Positions 1 to 6,675 of a stretch of DNA of 7,968 nt are shown one piece after another. Position numbers and translations under genes: made by a program. Position 1 is the stretch's first letter. Every line of letters starts with the position of its first letter. The notes beneath the pieces are model-generated. The model saw nothing but the letters and a program-made list of their open reading frames with translations, ran no database searches and was not told where the DNA came from. Source of the DNA: Leptospiraceae bacterium (lineage in GTDB: Bacteria > Spirochaetota > Leptospiria > Leptospirales > Leptonemataceae); NCBI GenBank assembly GCA_020440935.1, contig JAGRNC010000104.1, positions 1 to 7,968 of the forward strand, written 5' to 3'.

Positions 1-1
1 G

Positions 2-865
2 GTGCTGGAAAGCCATCACCAGACACTGGATCACACTCCCATTCCGCTGATTGACTTCATAGATTTTTTAGGCAAGCCTGGCTCTACTGCCGATCTCCGG
101 GAATTTCTGAATTCTTCGAGGAAGACTAACATTCGTAAAGTCTGGCCCACATTCTATCACCTGGCCATGGAGGACTTCCATCCTGGAAAGAAGGTGCCGG
201 TGCTGGACGTTGCAGGAAAAATCATTGGCCATGCGTCGAATGAGTTTTTGCAGCAAGTACGATGGGAAGGTAGCGGTGTCGCTCTTGACGGAACAAAGTA
301 TCATTATTCGGGCCGGCCCGGAAGGTACGAGAAATACAATCTACGGTGGGGATTTGGCGCCGGCTACAACTACCAGGTATTCGCCTATCGAACCATTGCT
401 GTCAATTTCGCAGGACTTTGCCGACATCTCCCGCAGATTCGAGGCTGCAACAAGGCGCGCTTGATCGGCCTTCTTGTCTACATTCCAGAAATTGCAGATC
501 GTAAGATTCGCATGCCCGGGGGCGAAGTCCACGATGGCTATTTTTGTATTACCGATACCGGTTCCCCCTATTACATCCGCGAAGATCGAATCGATATGTT
601 TGTAGGCACGCATGGCGGCGGAAATCCGTATTTGCCGGCACAGAGACAGGGGAATGCATTTATCGAAGGCGGAATCAAGAATTTGGTGCCCTCCGATTGG
701 CAGGTCTGGACCGAAGATAATAAAAGAGTCTGGTGCGATCTATCGCTGGCCGAGGCGGGCAAATGCACCATCGATTACCGAAACACGGCTCCCGAAAAAG
801 CACTCACCATCCAGGCGGTATTTGATCCGCAGGGCGCTCCGGTTCGCTGCAAAAAGAATCCCTGA
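2..865 (+). CDS. 3D-domain (MltA-like) cell-wall protein, possibly 5'-partial
   Basis: The frame is open from the window edge; a GTG at position 2 would give 287 residues, but no ribosome binding site or signal peptide is visible, so the true start may lie upstream. Residues about 155-202 match the 3D domain, named for three conserved aspartates: D178 (HDGYF), D185 (ITDTG) and D198 (RIDMF). This double-psi beta-barrel domain forms the catalytic core of MltA-type lytic transglycosylases, with the DTG aspartate usually essential. The family acts on peptidoglycan, so a periplasmic or outer-membrane location is expected. The C-terminal part (about 220-287) has four cysteines (C245, C255, C283 and upstream C182) and resembles nothing I recognise. 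The gene ends 182 bp before the nos operon, with a probable promoter between, so it is likely a separate transcription unit with no role in N2O reduction. Family assignment is good; exact enzymatic activity is inferred. Confidence 0.72.
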   Translation: MLESHHQTLDHTPIPLIDFIDFLGKPGSTADLREFLNSSRKTNIRKVWPTFYHLAMEDFHPGKKVPVLDVAGKIIGHASNEFLQQVRWEGSGVALDGTKYHYSGRPGRYEKYNLRWGFGAGYNYQVFAYRTIAVNFAGLCRHLPQIRGCNKARLIGLLVYIPEIADRKIRMPGGEVHDGYFCITDTGSPYYIREDRIDMFVGTHGGGNPYLPAQRQGNAFIEGGIKNLVPSDWQVWTEDNKRVWCDLSLAEAGKCTIDYRNTAPEKALTIQAVFDPQGAPVRCKKNP

Positions 866-877
866 AGTTACCCATAG

Positions 878-909
878 CCTCTGCCATGCGCTTCGGAAAC
901 GCCCAGAGG
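878..909 (+). terminator. weak terminator-like hairpin after the 3D-domain gene
   Basis: CCTCTG (878-883) pairs with CAGAGG (904-909), and inside it GCG (888-890) pairs with CGC (900-902) around a loop containing CTTCGG. It begins 13 bases after the stop codon. The stem is interrupted by unpaired bases (884-887) and is followed only by a mildly T-rich stretch (ATTCTCTT, 917-924), not a true T-run, so it would be a weak intrinsic terminator at best. Confidence 0.3.
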
Positions 910-943
910 AAGCGCCAATTCTCTTAACGAAAGTCCGTCCCGA

Positions 944-957
944 TTGATCAACATCAA
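944..957. promoter_or_regulatory. FNR/DNR (Crp-Fnr family) binding site
   Basis: The 14-mer TTGATCAACATCAA is an exact match to the TTGAT-N4-ATCAA consensus bound by FNR, and also by DNR/NNR-type nitric-oxide-responsive regulators of the same superfamily. It lies in the intergenic region 91 bp ahead of the first nos-operon gene, the expected place for anaerobic and/or NO-responsive activation of N2O reduction. Which family member binds cannot be told from the site because the consensus is shared. A chance perfect match in the one intergenic gap that matters is unlikely. Confidence 0.85.
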
Positions 958-976
958 GGAATCGAACCAGGGTCCG

Positions 977-992
977 TAGTATCCTTATCTCA
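977..992 (+). promoter_or_regulatory. putative -10 region of the nos operon promoter
   Basis: The FNR-type site is centred at 950.5. A class II activated promoter places the site near -41.5, predicting a start near 992 (an A) and a -10 hexamer at 980-985. That hexamer is TATCCT, matching TATAAT at four of six positions. The overlapping TAGTAT (977-982) also matches at four of six and would shift the start to about 989. No good -35 hexamer is needed in such promoters. This is inferred from spacing only. Confidence 0.45.
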
Positions 993-1003
993 TCTTGCAA
1001 AGC

Positions 1004-1026
1004 CGCAGGCAGATTTCTGCGCTGCG
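1004..1026 (+). other. leader-RNA hairpin just upstream of the first RBS
   Basis: CGCAG-GCAGA (1004-1013) is complementary to TCTGC-CTGCG (1016-1020 and 1022-1026), giving ten base pairs with one bulged G (1021) and a very tight loop. It ends 6 bases before the ribosome binding site at 1033-1040 and would lie near the 5' end of the transcript if the start is near 992. It could protect the mRNA end or affect initiation; it is not followed by a T-run, so it is not a terminator. Confidence 0.35.
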
Positions 1027-1047
1027 AAATGCAGGGGAGGTAATTCG

Positions 1048-1506
1048 ATGAAATACGTACGATGGATAGCCATGATGGCCCTGGCGACCGCCTTAGCGAT
1101 GCCCGGATGTCGTAAGGACAATGGGAATAGTCAGGAAGGGTCCGATGAGCAATCGGCTCCGGCCGATCCAATGAAAAACAAAGGCATTGGACCTATCAGC
1201 AGCCTGGAATTGGCAGCGATTGATCCGTCCCTCGCGCAGAAGGGGGCAGGGTTGTTCGAAATCAAATGTTCTTCCTGTCATAAACTGGATGAGCGACATG
1301 TGGGTCCTGCTTTGCGCGATGTAACAACCCGACGTTCTCCCGAATGGATCATGAACATGATCCTCAATCCCCAGGAGATGATTGAGAAAGACCCGATCGC
1401 GGAAGATCTATTCGCCACTTTCATGACTCCCATGGCGAATCAGAATCTTACCCAGGACGAGGCGCGCGCTGTTCTGGAATATTTGCGCAGCGAGGCCGGC
1501 AAATGA
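1048..1506 (+). CDS. lipoprotein monohaem cytochrome c, likely electron donor to NosZ
   Basis: This 152-residue protein starts with a short basic, hydrophobic export signal ending in a relaxed lipobox (MPGC, lipidated C21), then a polar linker rich in D, E, N and S (22-48), and a small class I cytochrome c domain. Haem attachment is by CSSCH (74-78), and H78 is the proximal ligand. The distal methionine is M126 or M129 in the FMTPM segment, followed by the C-terminal helix ending in EYLRS. The start is set by a strong AGGGGAGG (1033-1040) seven bases before ATG. It is the first gene after the FNR-type site, 55 bp ahead of nosZ. Small cytochromes c beside clade II nosZ are thought to deliver electrons to the CuA site; that role is inferred here from position. 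No alternative function is suggested by the sequence. Confidence 0.88.
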   Translation: MKYVRWIAMMALATALAMPGCRKDNGNSQEGSDEQSAPADPMKNKGIGPISSLELAAIDPSLAQKGAGLFEIKCSSCHKLDERHVGPALRDVTTRRSPEWIMNMILNPQEMIEKDPIAEDLFATFMTPMANQNLTQDEARAVLEYLRSEAGK

Positions 1507-1561
1507 TGTCGAACCCTTTACGCAGTTTAAAAAAATCTTTCGTTCAGTTTGGAGGAAAAAG

Positions 1562-3505
1562 ATGAAACCAGATAAAGCACTTCGTGCGATCCTGCTTTCC
1601 GCGGCGCTGGGCCTTTCAGCGGTCGTTGCGGGTTGCGGCGATGCGGGTTCGGGAGGAATCCTGGCCAGCGATGCGGCCGAAAAGGTCTATGTTGCTCCGG
1701 GCGATCATGACAAAATCTATTGGTTTATGTCGGGTGGCTTTAGTGGGCAAATGACAGTACACGGCATTCCCTCGGGTCGACTGATAAAGACGATTCCTGT
1801 ATTCTCGGTATTTCCTGAGAATGGCTACGGTTTCGAAGAAGAAACCAAAGCAATGTTGATGACTTCCCAGGGAAGTCTTCCCTGGGACGATTCGCACCAT
1901 CCGGAGCTCTCCAAAACCAAAGGGAAGGATGACGGTCGCTGGATATTTATCAATGCTAACAATACTCCGCGTATTGCTCGTATTGATCTGTCTACTTTCG
2001 AAACCGTAGAAATCATAGAGATCCCGAACAGTGCGGGTAACCATGCATCGCCTTTCTTAACCGAAAACACCGAGTACATTATGGCCGCCACTCGATTCTC
2101 GGTGCCCATTCCACAGCAACCTTTGCCCATCGAAAGTTACGGGGATGGAAAATTCAATGGAACTCTGTCGTTCATCAAAGTGGACGGTAAGACCGAGTCC
2201 AACAAGAAGTTGAGTATCGATTTTCAGATTCTTGTTCCTGGCTTTGATTATGACCTGTCGCATTGCGGAAAGGGGCCATCCCATGATTGGTGCTTCTTTA
2301 CCTCATACAATACGGAACAGGCCTACAAGATGATAGAGGTGGAAGCTTCCAAGAATGACAAAGACTACATTTTGGCGGTAAACTGGGTCAAGGCAAAGGA
2401 ATGCGTGGATCAGGGAAAAGCCAAGCCATTCACTGGCGAGTATAGACACAATTTCCACGAAGAAAATATGCCTGCGGTGTCGGTGCGCGAAAACGGAGTG
2501 CGTCTATTGCATCCGAAGGATTGCCCGGGCACCATGTTTTATCTTCCCACTCCGAAAAGCCCCCATGGCGTCGATGTGTCTCCGGATGGAAAATACATCG
2601 TTGCCGGAGGCAAGCTTGCCACAGTCATCCCGGTTCACTCCTTCGAGAAATTTCTAAAAGCAACCACAGATAAGAGCGCAGTTGAAACAACTGTATTTAA
2701 CATTCCGGTGCTGAAATACGATGCTACCATCGCCGGCGAAGTGGAAGTAGTGAAATCCAAGCACTGCATGGGTCCATTGCATACCGAGTTTGATGGTAAA
2801 GGCTATGCCTACACCTCCTGCTTCTTGAATAACCAGATCCTTAAGTGGAAGCTGGGAACCTGGGAGCCGGTGCAGGACATCCCTGCCTATTACAACATTG
2901 GCCATCTAAGCATTGTGGGCGGAGATTCTGCCGAACCATATGGAAAATACATGGTTTCGCTGAACAAGATCACAAAAGACCGCTACCTTCCGGTGGGCAT
3001 GGAAATGTCTCATGCGGCGCAACTGTATGATATCAGCGGCGACAAGGTAGAGATGCTTCTGGATTTCCCCACAATGGGCGAGCCGCACTATGCGCAGGCC
3101 ATACCTGCAGACCTGATTAAGGATAAGTCTGCACGATTCTTTCGGCTGGAAGACAACAAGCATCCTCGTGCGATTAAATCAGAAAATCAGGCAAGAGTGG
3201 AACGCAATGGCAACGAATTGCATGTTTACATGACAGCTATCCGTTCGCATTTCAAGCCCGATACCGTGGAAGCACGAGTTGGCGATCGAGTATTCTTCCA
3301 TGTTACGAACATTGAACAGGATTTCGATATTCCTCATGGTTTTGCCATCTATGGCGCGAACCTGCCCAATATCCTGATCATGCCAGGTCAGACCAAGACC
3401 GTGGTGTTCGATGCTCGAAAACCGGGAGTATTCCCATTCTACTGCACAGACTTCTGTTCGGCGCTCCATCAGGAGATGCAACAATACATCAGGGTCGTTC
3501 CCTGA
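1562..3505 (+). CDS. nosZ: nitrous oxide reductase, clade II, lipoprotein form
   Basis: NosZ reduces N2O to N2 as a head-to-tail dimer outside the cytoplasmic membrane. The 647-residue protein has a Sec-type lipoprotein signal (lipobox VAGC, lipidated C25) and no twin-arginine motif, a clade II trait. The seven-bladed propeller follows (about 40-530). By alignment to the known enzymes from memory, the CuZ histidines are H112 and H113 (DSHHPE), H161 (GNHAS), H335 (SPHG), H407 (PLHTEF), H448 (IGHL) and H509 (EPHYA): all seven are present. The C-terminal cupredoxin domain (about 550-647) carries the CuA ligands H592 (IPHGF), C628, C632, H636 and M639 (YCTDFCSALHQEM); D630 takes the place of the tryptophan of clade I enzymes, which ligates through its backbone carbonyl. 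GGAGG (1551-1555) lies six bases before ATG. The mature part has six further cysteines (C235, C244, C281, C321, C402, C420). The enzyme looks intact and functional. Confidence 0.97.
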   Translation: MKPDKALRAILLSAALGLSAVVAGCGDAGSGGILASDAAEKVYVAPGDHDKIYWFMSGGFSGQMTVHGIPSGRLIKTIPVFSVFPENGYGFEEETKAMLMTSQGSLPWDDSHHPELSKTKGKDDGRWIFINANNTPRIARIDLSTFETVEIIEIPNSAGNHASPFLTENTEYIMAATRFSVPIPQQPLPIESYGDGKFNGTLSFIKVDGKTESNKKLSIDFQILVPGFDYDLSHCGKGPSHDWCFFTSYNTEQAYKMIEVEASKNDKDYILAVNWVKAKECVDQGKAKPFTGEYRHNFHEENMPAVSVRENGVRLLHPKDCPGTMFYLPTPKSPHGVDVSPDGKYIVAGGKLATVIPVHSFEKFLKATTDKSAVETTVFNIPVLKYDATIAGEVEVVKSKHCMGPLHTEFDGKGYAYTSCFLNNQILKWKLGTWEPVQDIPAYYNIGHLSIVGGDSAEPYGKYMVSLNKITKDRYLPVGMEMSHAAQLYDISGDKVEMLLDFPTMGEPHYAQAIPADLIKDKSARFFRLEDNKHPRAIKSENQARVERNGNELHVYMTAIRSHFKPDTVEARVGDRVFFHVTNIEQDFDIPHGFAIYGANLPNILIMPGQTKTVVFDARKPGVFPFYCTDFCSALHQEMQQYIRVVP

Positions 3506-3514
3506 GTTAGTTCA

Positions 3515-3548
3515 CCGGCGCGCTCGTTGGCGCGCCGGGATTTCTTTC
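3515..3548 (+). terminator. perfect GC-rich hairpin between nosZ and the maturation genes
   Basis: CCGGCGCGC (3515-3523) pairs perfectly with GCGCGCCGG (3530-3538) around the six-base loop TCGTTG, nine bases after the nosZ stop codon. The tail GATTTCTTTC (3539-3548) is T-rich but interrupted, so this looks like a partial (read-through) terminator, a processing site, or a 3' stabiliser of the nosZ message, rather than a complete stop. The next gene starts only 18 bases after the T-rich tail with no evident promoter of its own, which favours read-through. Confidence 0.65.
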
Positions 3549-3553
3549 GCGAA

Positions 3554-3557
3554 GAGG
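3554..3557 (+). promoter_or_regulatory. ribosome binding site fixing the start of the membrane protein
   Basis: GAGG (within AGAGGA, 3553-3558) stands eight bases before ATG 3566. The frame is open back to a TTG at 3527, but that codon lies inside the loop and stem of the preceding hairpin, has no purine-rich site of its own, and would add 13 charged residues ahead of the natural N-terminus. ATG 3566 is therefore preferred. Confidence 0.75.
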
Positions 3558-3565
3558 AACGAAAA

Positions 3566-4168
3566 ATGGAAAAGATTAAAAACAGAAATCGCATGCTGGT
3601 CGCTGTTGTGGCGGTAATGATGCTGTTGGTATACTTCGTGCCCATCTGGCAGGTGAATCTGAAAGCTCCTATGTATCCGGAAGGTCTGGGAATGCATATC
3701 TGGCTTTATAACGTGACCGGCAGCGAGGAGTTCGATCTGCGAAACATCAATCTGCTCAATCACTACGTTGGAATGAAGGAAATCCACAAATCCATGTTTC
3801 CCGAGTTTCTGGTATTGCCGTACGTTATGGCCTTCATGATCCTGGGCGCCATCATAACATTAATTTTCCCCCGTCGATTCATGGTACATCTTGGGCTGGG
3901 CAATCTCGTGCTCGTTGCAGCGGCCGGACTTTTCGACTACTATCAATGGGGCTACGATTACGGACATAACCTGAAAGAGGGGGCGCCGCTGGTAATACCC
4001 GGCATGGCCTACCAACCACCGCTTCTGGGGTGCAAGGAGCTGTTGAATTTTGTGGCATGCAGCTGGCCGCACTGGGGCGGCTGGTTGCTTGTTGCCTGTG
4101 GATTGCTTCTTGTCTACATCGTTGTCGACGAATATCGTTTCATGCGTCGGCAGAAAGAATCCGTGTAG
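3566..4168 (+). CDS. polytopic membrane protein of clade II nos clusters (NosB-like position)
   Basis: This 200-residue protein has four predicted membrane segments (about 10-27, 82-101, 105-123, 170-187). Basic flanks (KIKNRNR at the start, FPRRF between segments 2 and 3, RFMRRQK at the end) put both termini and the short loop in the cytoplasm, leaving two large periplasmic loops (28-81 and 124-169). The first loop holds the conspicuous stretch NINLLNHYVGM (60-70) and several Met and His residues (M36, M43, H44, H66, M70, H74, M77); the second has C156, C165 and H169. I recognise it as the type of small membrane protein found next to clade II nosZ; its position matches the gene called nosB in the literature, but I cannot verify identity, so no symbol is given. 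Function is unknown: quinol or cytochrome docking, or copper handling through the Met/His/Cys-rich loops, are possibilities. It sits 60 bp after nosZ and 30 bp before nosL. Confidence 0.82.
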   Translation: MEKIKNRNRMLVAVVAVMMLLVYFVPIWQVNLKAPMYPEGLGMHIWLYNVTGSEEFDLRNINLLNHYVGMKEIHKSMFPEFLVLPYVMAFMILGAIITLIFPRRFMVHLGLGNLVLVAAAGLFDYYQWGYDYGHNLKEGAPLVIPGMAYQPPLLGCKELLNFVACSWPHWGGWLLVACGLLLVYIVVDEYRFMRRQKESV

Positions 4169-4198
4169 AGATTCTGCTGCATCGCTCAGGAGGAACAT

Positions 4199-4702
4199 AT
4201 GAACCGGTCTTACAGAATTAGATTCGGCGCCTTGGGGCTCATGTTCGCAGTGGCATCGATGCTGGTTCCGGCATGCGCCCAGGAAGGCCCCGAATCTTTT
4301 CCTGCTAACAAGTATCAGTGCGAACATTGTCGCATGGGCATAGTGGATCTCCGATTTGCAGTGCAGGCCATTTCCGAGCACGGCAAGAGGCACCGATTTG
4401 ACTCCATTGATTGCTTCTATGCATGGAAGGAACATTCCGATTCGAGTATGAAGCAGATCTTCGTGGCCGACTTTGACAATCCCGGTCATTGGATTCCGGG
4501 CGACCGGGCGCATTATCTGTCCTCCGGGGAGCGTCCATCGCCCATGGGCGACGTATCGGCCTATGCATCGGATGAGAAGGTAAATCGGGCACTGGAAGCA
4601 GTGAAAGGCAACGGTCAGATTATAGACTATTCCGATCTGGCAGAATTCATAAGATCGAAAAGCCCCGAGCATAAGAACAGAAATCGTGAGCGAAACCAAT
4701 GA
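4199..4702 (+). CDS. nosL: NosL copper(I) chaperone lipoprotein
   Basis: NosL binds Cu(I) outside the cytoplasmic membrane and supplies it for assembly of the NosZ CuZ centre, by way of the NosDFY complex. The 167-residue protein has a lipoprotein signal (VPAC, lipidated C26). The metal motif CEHCRM (C41, C44, M46) matches the Cys/Met site near the N-terminus of the family. Further family marks are FDSIDCFYAW (67-76), the ADFDNPGHWI segment (90-99) and the PMGDVSAYAS stretch (115-124) with M116. The C-terminal tail (155-167) is basic and polar and is probably disordered. AGGAGG (4188-4193) lies five bases before ATG. The stop overlaps the nosD start by four bases (ATGA), so the two are probably translationally coupled. 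Confidence 0.94.
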   Translation: MNRSYRIRFGALGLMFAVASMLVPACAQEGPESFPANKYQCEHCRMGIVDLRFAVQAISEHGKRHRFDSIDCFYAWKEHSDSSMKQIFVADFDNPGHWIPGDRAHYLSSGERPSPMGDVSAYASDEKVNRALEAVKGNGQIIDYSDLAEFIRSKSPEHKNRNRERNQ

Positions 4703-5958
4703 ATTTCTGGAAGCTACATGCCATCCTGTTTCTTCTAATTCCCGTATCGGGTCTTCGGGCCGATACAACGGAGCTGGATGTTTGCTCGGACTGCAATTAT
4801 CGCACGGTTTCCGAGGCTGTGCAGCAGGCCGTTCCAGGAAGTGTGATAGTCGTTCATGCTGGTTATTACCCGGAAGGCACCATCGAAATCGACAAATCGA
4901 TTACTATTCGGGGTGAGGGCCAGCCCATCATCGACGGCCTGGGACAGGGACACATTTTCTGGGCCCATGCGAACGGTGTAGTGATCGAATCGCTGGTCCT
5001 TTTTAATTCTGGTCGAAGTAATGTTAGCGAATTTGCAGGTATCCGTCTTCTGGAATCAAAGGATTGCATTTTTCGAAAGAATCTCATTGTGGCTGCCACC
5101 TATGGTATCTATCTGGAGCGTTCGTCGCACTGTCAGATCGTAGATAATCGAATTGTGGGCGAATCTTTGAGCGAAGTAGCCGGAGGGAATGGAATCCATC
5201 TCTGGTATTCTACCGATACCCATATTGAAGGAAACACTGTACAGGGCCATCGTGACGGTCTGTACATGGAATTTTCCGATCGGCTGGATATACGAAACAA
5301 TACCTTTCGCGGAAATGTTCGGTACGGAATGCATTTCATGTTTTCGCATTTCAATCATTTCCGTGGTAATACCTTCGAGCGCAATTCTACGGGTGTGGCA
5401 ATCATGTATTCGCACAATATCGAGGTATCCGAGAACAAATTTGAACGTAGCTGGGGCGGAGCTTTCTATGGAATATTATTAAAGGATATCTCGGACAGCC
5501 GTATTGAGGGAAACATAATAGAAGGCAACACCACCGGAGTCCTGCTGGATAGCTCCAATCGAAACACGATTAGCAGAAACATATTCAGGGATAACGGATG
5601 GGCCCTGGACGCCTACGGCAACAACTATGGAAACGTAGTCACCGGGAATTCATTTCTAGGTAATCATTTCGACGTTACTACCAATTCGCGAAGATCGGAG
5701 AATACCTACGAAGGTAACTACTGGGATCGCCATCGGGGTTATGACATGGATGGCGATGGATACGGCGATGTGGTCTATCGGCCCATGAGCGTATTTGCGC
5801 TGTGGGTGAACCGAAACTCGGAGCTTGCCATTCTTATGAATTCCCCGGTGGTGGATTTTCTAGAAGCAGCCGAACGTGTATTTCCGGTCATCACGCCGGA
5901 TAACATGCTGGATGCCAGGCCGCTAATGCAAGACCCCAATACCAGGGATAAGGAGTGA
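4699..5958 (+). CDS. nosD: NosD, periplasmic beta-helix subunit of the NosDFY complex
   Basis: NosD docks to the NosFY ABC transporter and takes part in copper delivery to NosZ. The 419-residue protein has a cleavable Sec signal (about 1-21, ending GLRAD) with no lipobox. The body (about 35-345) is a right-handed parallel beta-helix made of repeated rungs with G-x-x/N-x-F type turns, for example EGNTVQGH, RNNTFRGN, RGNTFERN, SENKFERS and EGNIIEGN. Near the N-terminus is a CxxC pair (C29, C32), which I also recall from Bacteroidota NosD and which could bind metal or form a disulfide. A Met/His-rich stretch, YGMHFMFSHFNH (209-220), and an acidic DMDGDGYGD loop (349-357), typical of the family's end cap (ENTYEGNYWD upstream), are also present. 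It starts within the nosL stop and ends three bases before nosF. Confidence 0.94.
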   Translation: MNFWKLHAILFLLIPVSGLRADTTELDVCSDCNYRTVSEAVQQAVPGSVIVVHAGYYPEGTIEIDKSITIRGEGQPIIDGLGQGHIFWAHANGVVIESLVLFNSGRSNVSEFAGIRLLESKDCIFRKNLIVAATYGIYLERSSHCQIVDNRIVGESLSEVAGGNGIHLWYSTDTHIEGNTVQGHRDGLYMEFSDRLDIRNNTFRGNVRYGMHFMFSHFNHFRGNTFERNSTGVAIMYSHNIEVSENKFERSWGGAFYGILLKDISDSRIEGNIIEGNTTGVLLDSSNRNTISRNIFRDNGWALDAYGNNYGNVVTGNSFLGNHFDVTTNSRRSENTYEGNYWDRHRGYDMDGDGYGDVVYRPMSVFALWVNRNSELAILMNSPVVDFLEAAERVFPVITPDNMLDARPLMQDPNTRDKE

Positions 5959-5961
5959 ATC

Positions 5962-6675
5962 ATGCTCATTCTTGAAAATGTAAGTAAGAATTATGGATCC
6001 TTCCGAGCCCTGGATGGCGTGGAGCTGCTGGTGCCTTCGGCAAGCGTATTTGCTCTGCCGGGACCCAATGGCTCCGGAAAAACCACCTTGCTCAAAATTG
6101 TTCTGGGCCTGGTTAAGCCGCAGAGAGGCGCCCGGATTACTCTAGACGGTCAAAGCATCGAGAGCCGGGAGTACCGCAGTTCTATAGTCTATATGCCACA
6201 GGTTCCCAATTTCATGCCGCACCTGAAAGTGAAGGAATTGATCTCGCTGGTGCAGCAGTTGCGGCAGCAAGATGCAGTACGCGAAGAAGAACTAATTCAT
6301 GACCTGGGCATTGGACGATTCTGGAACCGTCGGTTCGGAGATTTGTCTGGTGGTATGAAGCAAAAGGTCAATATATTGCAAGCCCTGATGTTTGACTTCA
6401 GTCTGGCTGTGCTCGATGAGCCAACGGCCAGCCTGGATCCCGGCGTGGCCTACTATCTCAAATCTTTGATTCATCGCTTAGCCGACGAAGAGAAAACGAT
6501 TCTGTTTACTTCGCACATTATGTCCGAGGTTCAGGAAATGGCCGATGTAATGGCTCTCCTGGTGAACGGAAAATTACTGCTTACCGAATCGCCCGATAAA
6601 TTCACGCGATCCAGCGGCTGCGACACTCTGGAAAAGGCCGTCCTGGAATACTGGAAGGATTGTCATGCAAACTGA
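5962..6675 (+). CDS. nosF: NosF, ABC transporter ATPase for NosZ copper-centre maturation
   Basis: Cytoplasmic ATPase that powers the NosDFY complex. The 237 residues hold every motif of an ABC ATPase: Walker A GPNGSGKT (34-41), Q-loop Q80, signature LSGGMKQK (128-135), Walker B LAVLDE (148-153), D-loop SLDP (157-160) and H-loop H185. The residue just before Walker A is proline (P33), where leucine is usual; one base change (CTG to CCG) would explain it, and catalytic residues are untouched. AAGGAG (5950-5955) sits inside the end of nosD, six bases before ATG. Length matches NosF proteins. Catalytically competent by motif content. Confidence 0.95.
   Translation: MLILENVSKNYGSFRALDGVELLVPSASVFALPGPNGSGKTTLLKIVLGLVKPQRGARITLDGQSIESREYRSSIVYMPQVPNFMPHLKVKELISLVQQLRQQDAVREEELIHDLGIGRFWNRRFGDLSGGMKQKVNILQALMFDFSLAVLDEPTASLDPGVAYYLKSLIHRLADEEKTILFTSHIMSEVQEMADVMALLVNGKLLLTESPDKFTRSSGCDTLEKAVLEYWKDCHAN

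Noticed and set aside
740..1171. Minus-strand open frame of 143 residues over the intergenic region
   Set aside because: It would cover the FNR-type site, the promoter and the start of the cytochrome gene; its composition is Arg/Ser-rich and it has no domain.
1507..1561. Possible separate nosZ promoter in the A-rich gap after the cytochrome gene
   Set aside because: No hexamer pair with acceptable match and spacing was found; the gap holds only an A-tract and the nosZ ribosome binding site.
3527..3565. TTG at 3527 as start of the membrane protein
   Set aside because: It lies in the loop of the hairpin after nosZ, lacks an RBS, and adds a charged 13-residue stretch; ATG 3566 has a good site.
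3860..4768. Long open frame on the minus strand (302 residues) across the membrane-protein gene, nosL and the nosD start
   Set aside because: It spans two well-supported genes and their boundaries, shows no recognisable domain and has His/Cys/Arg-rich composition typical of an antisense shadow.
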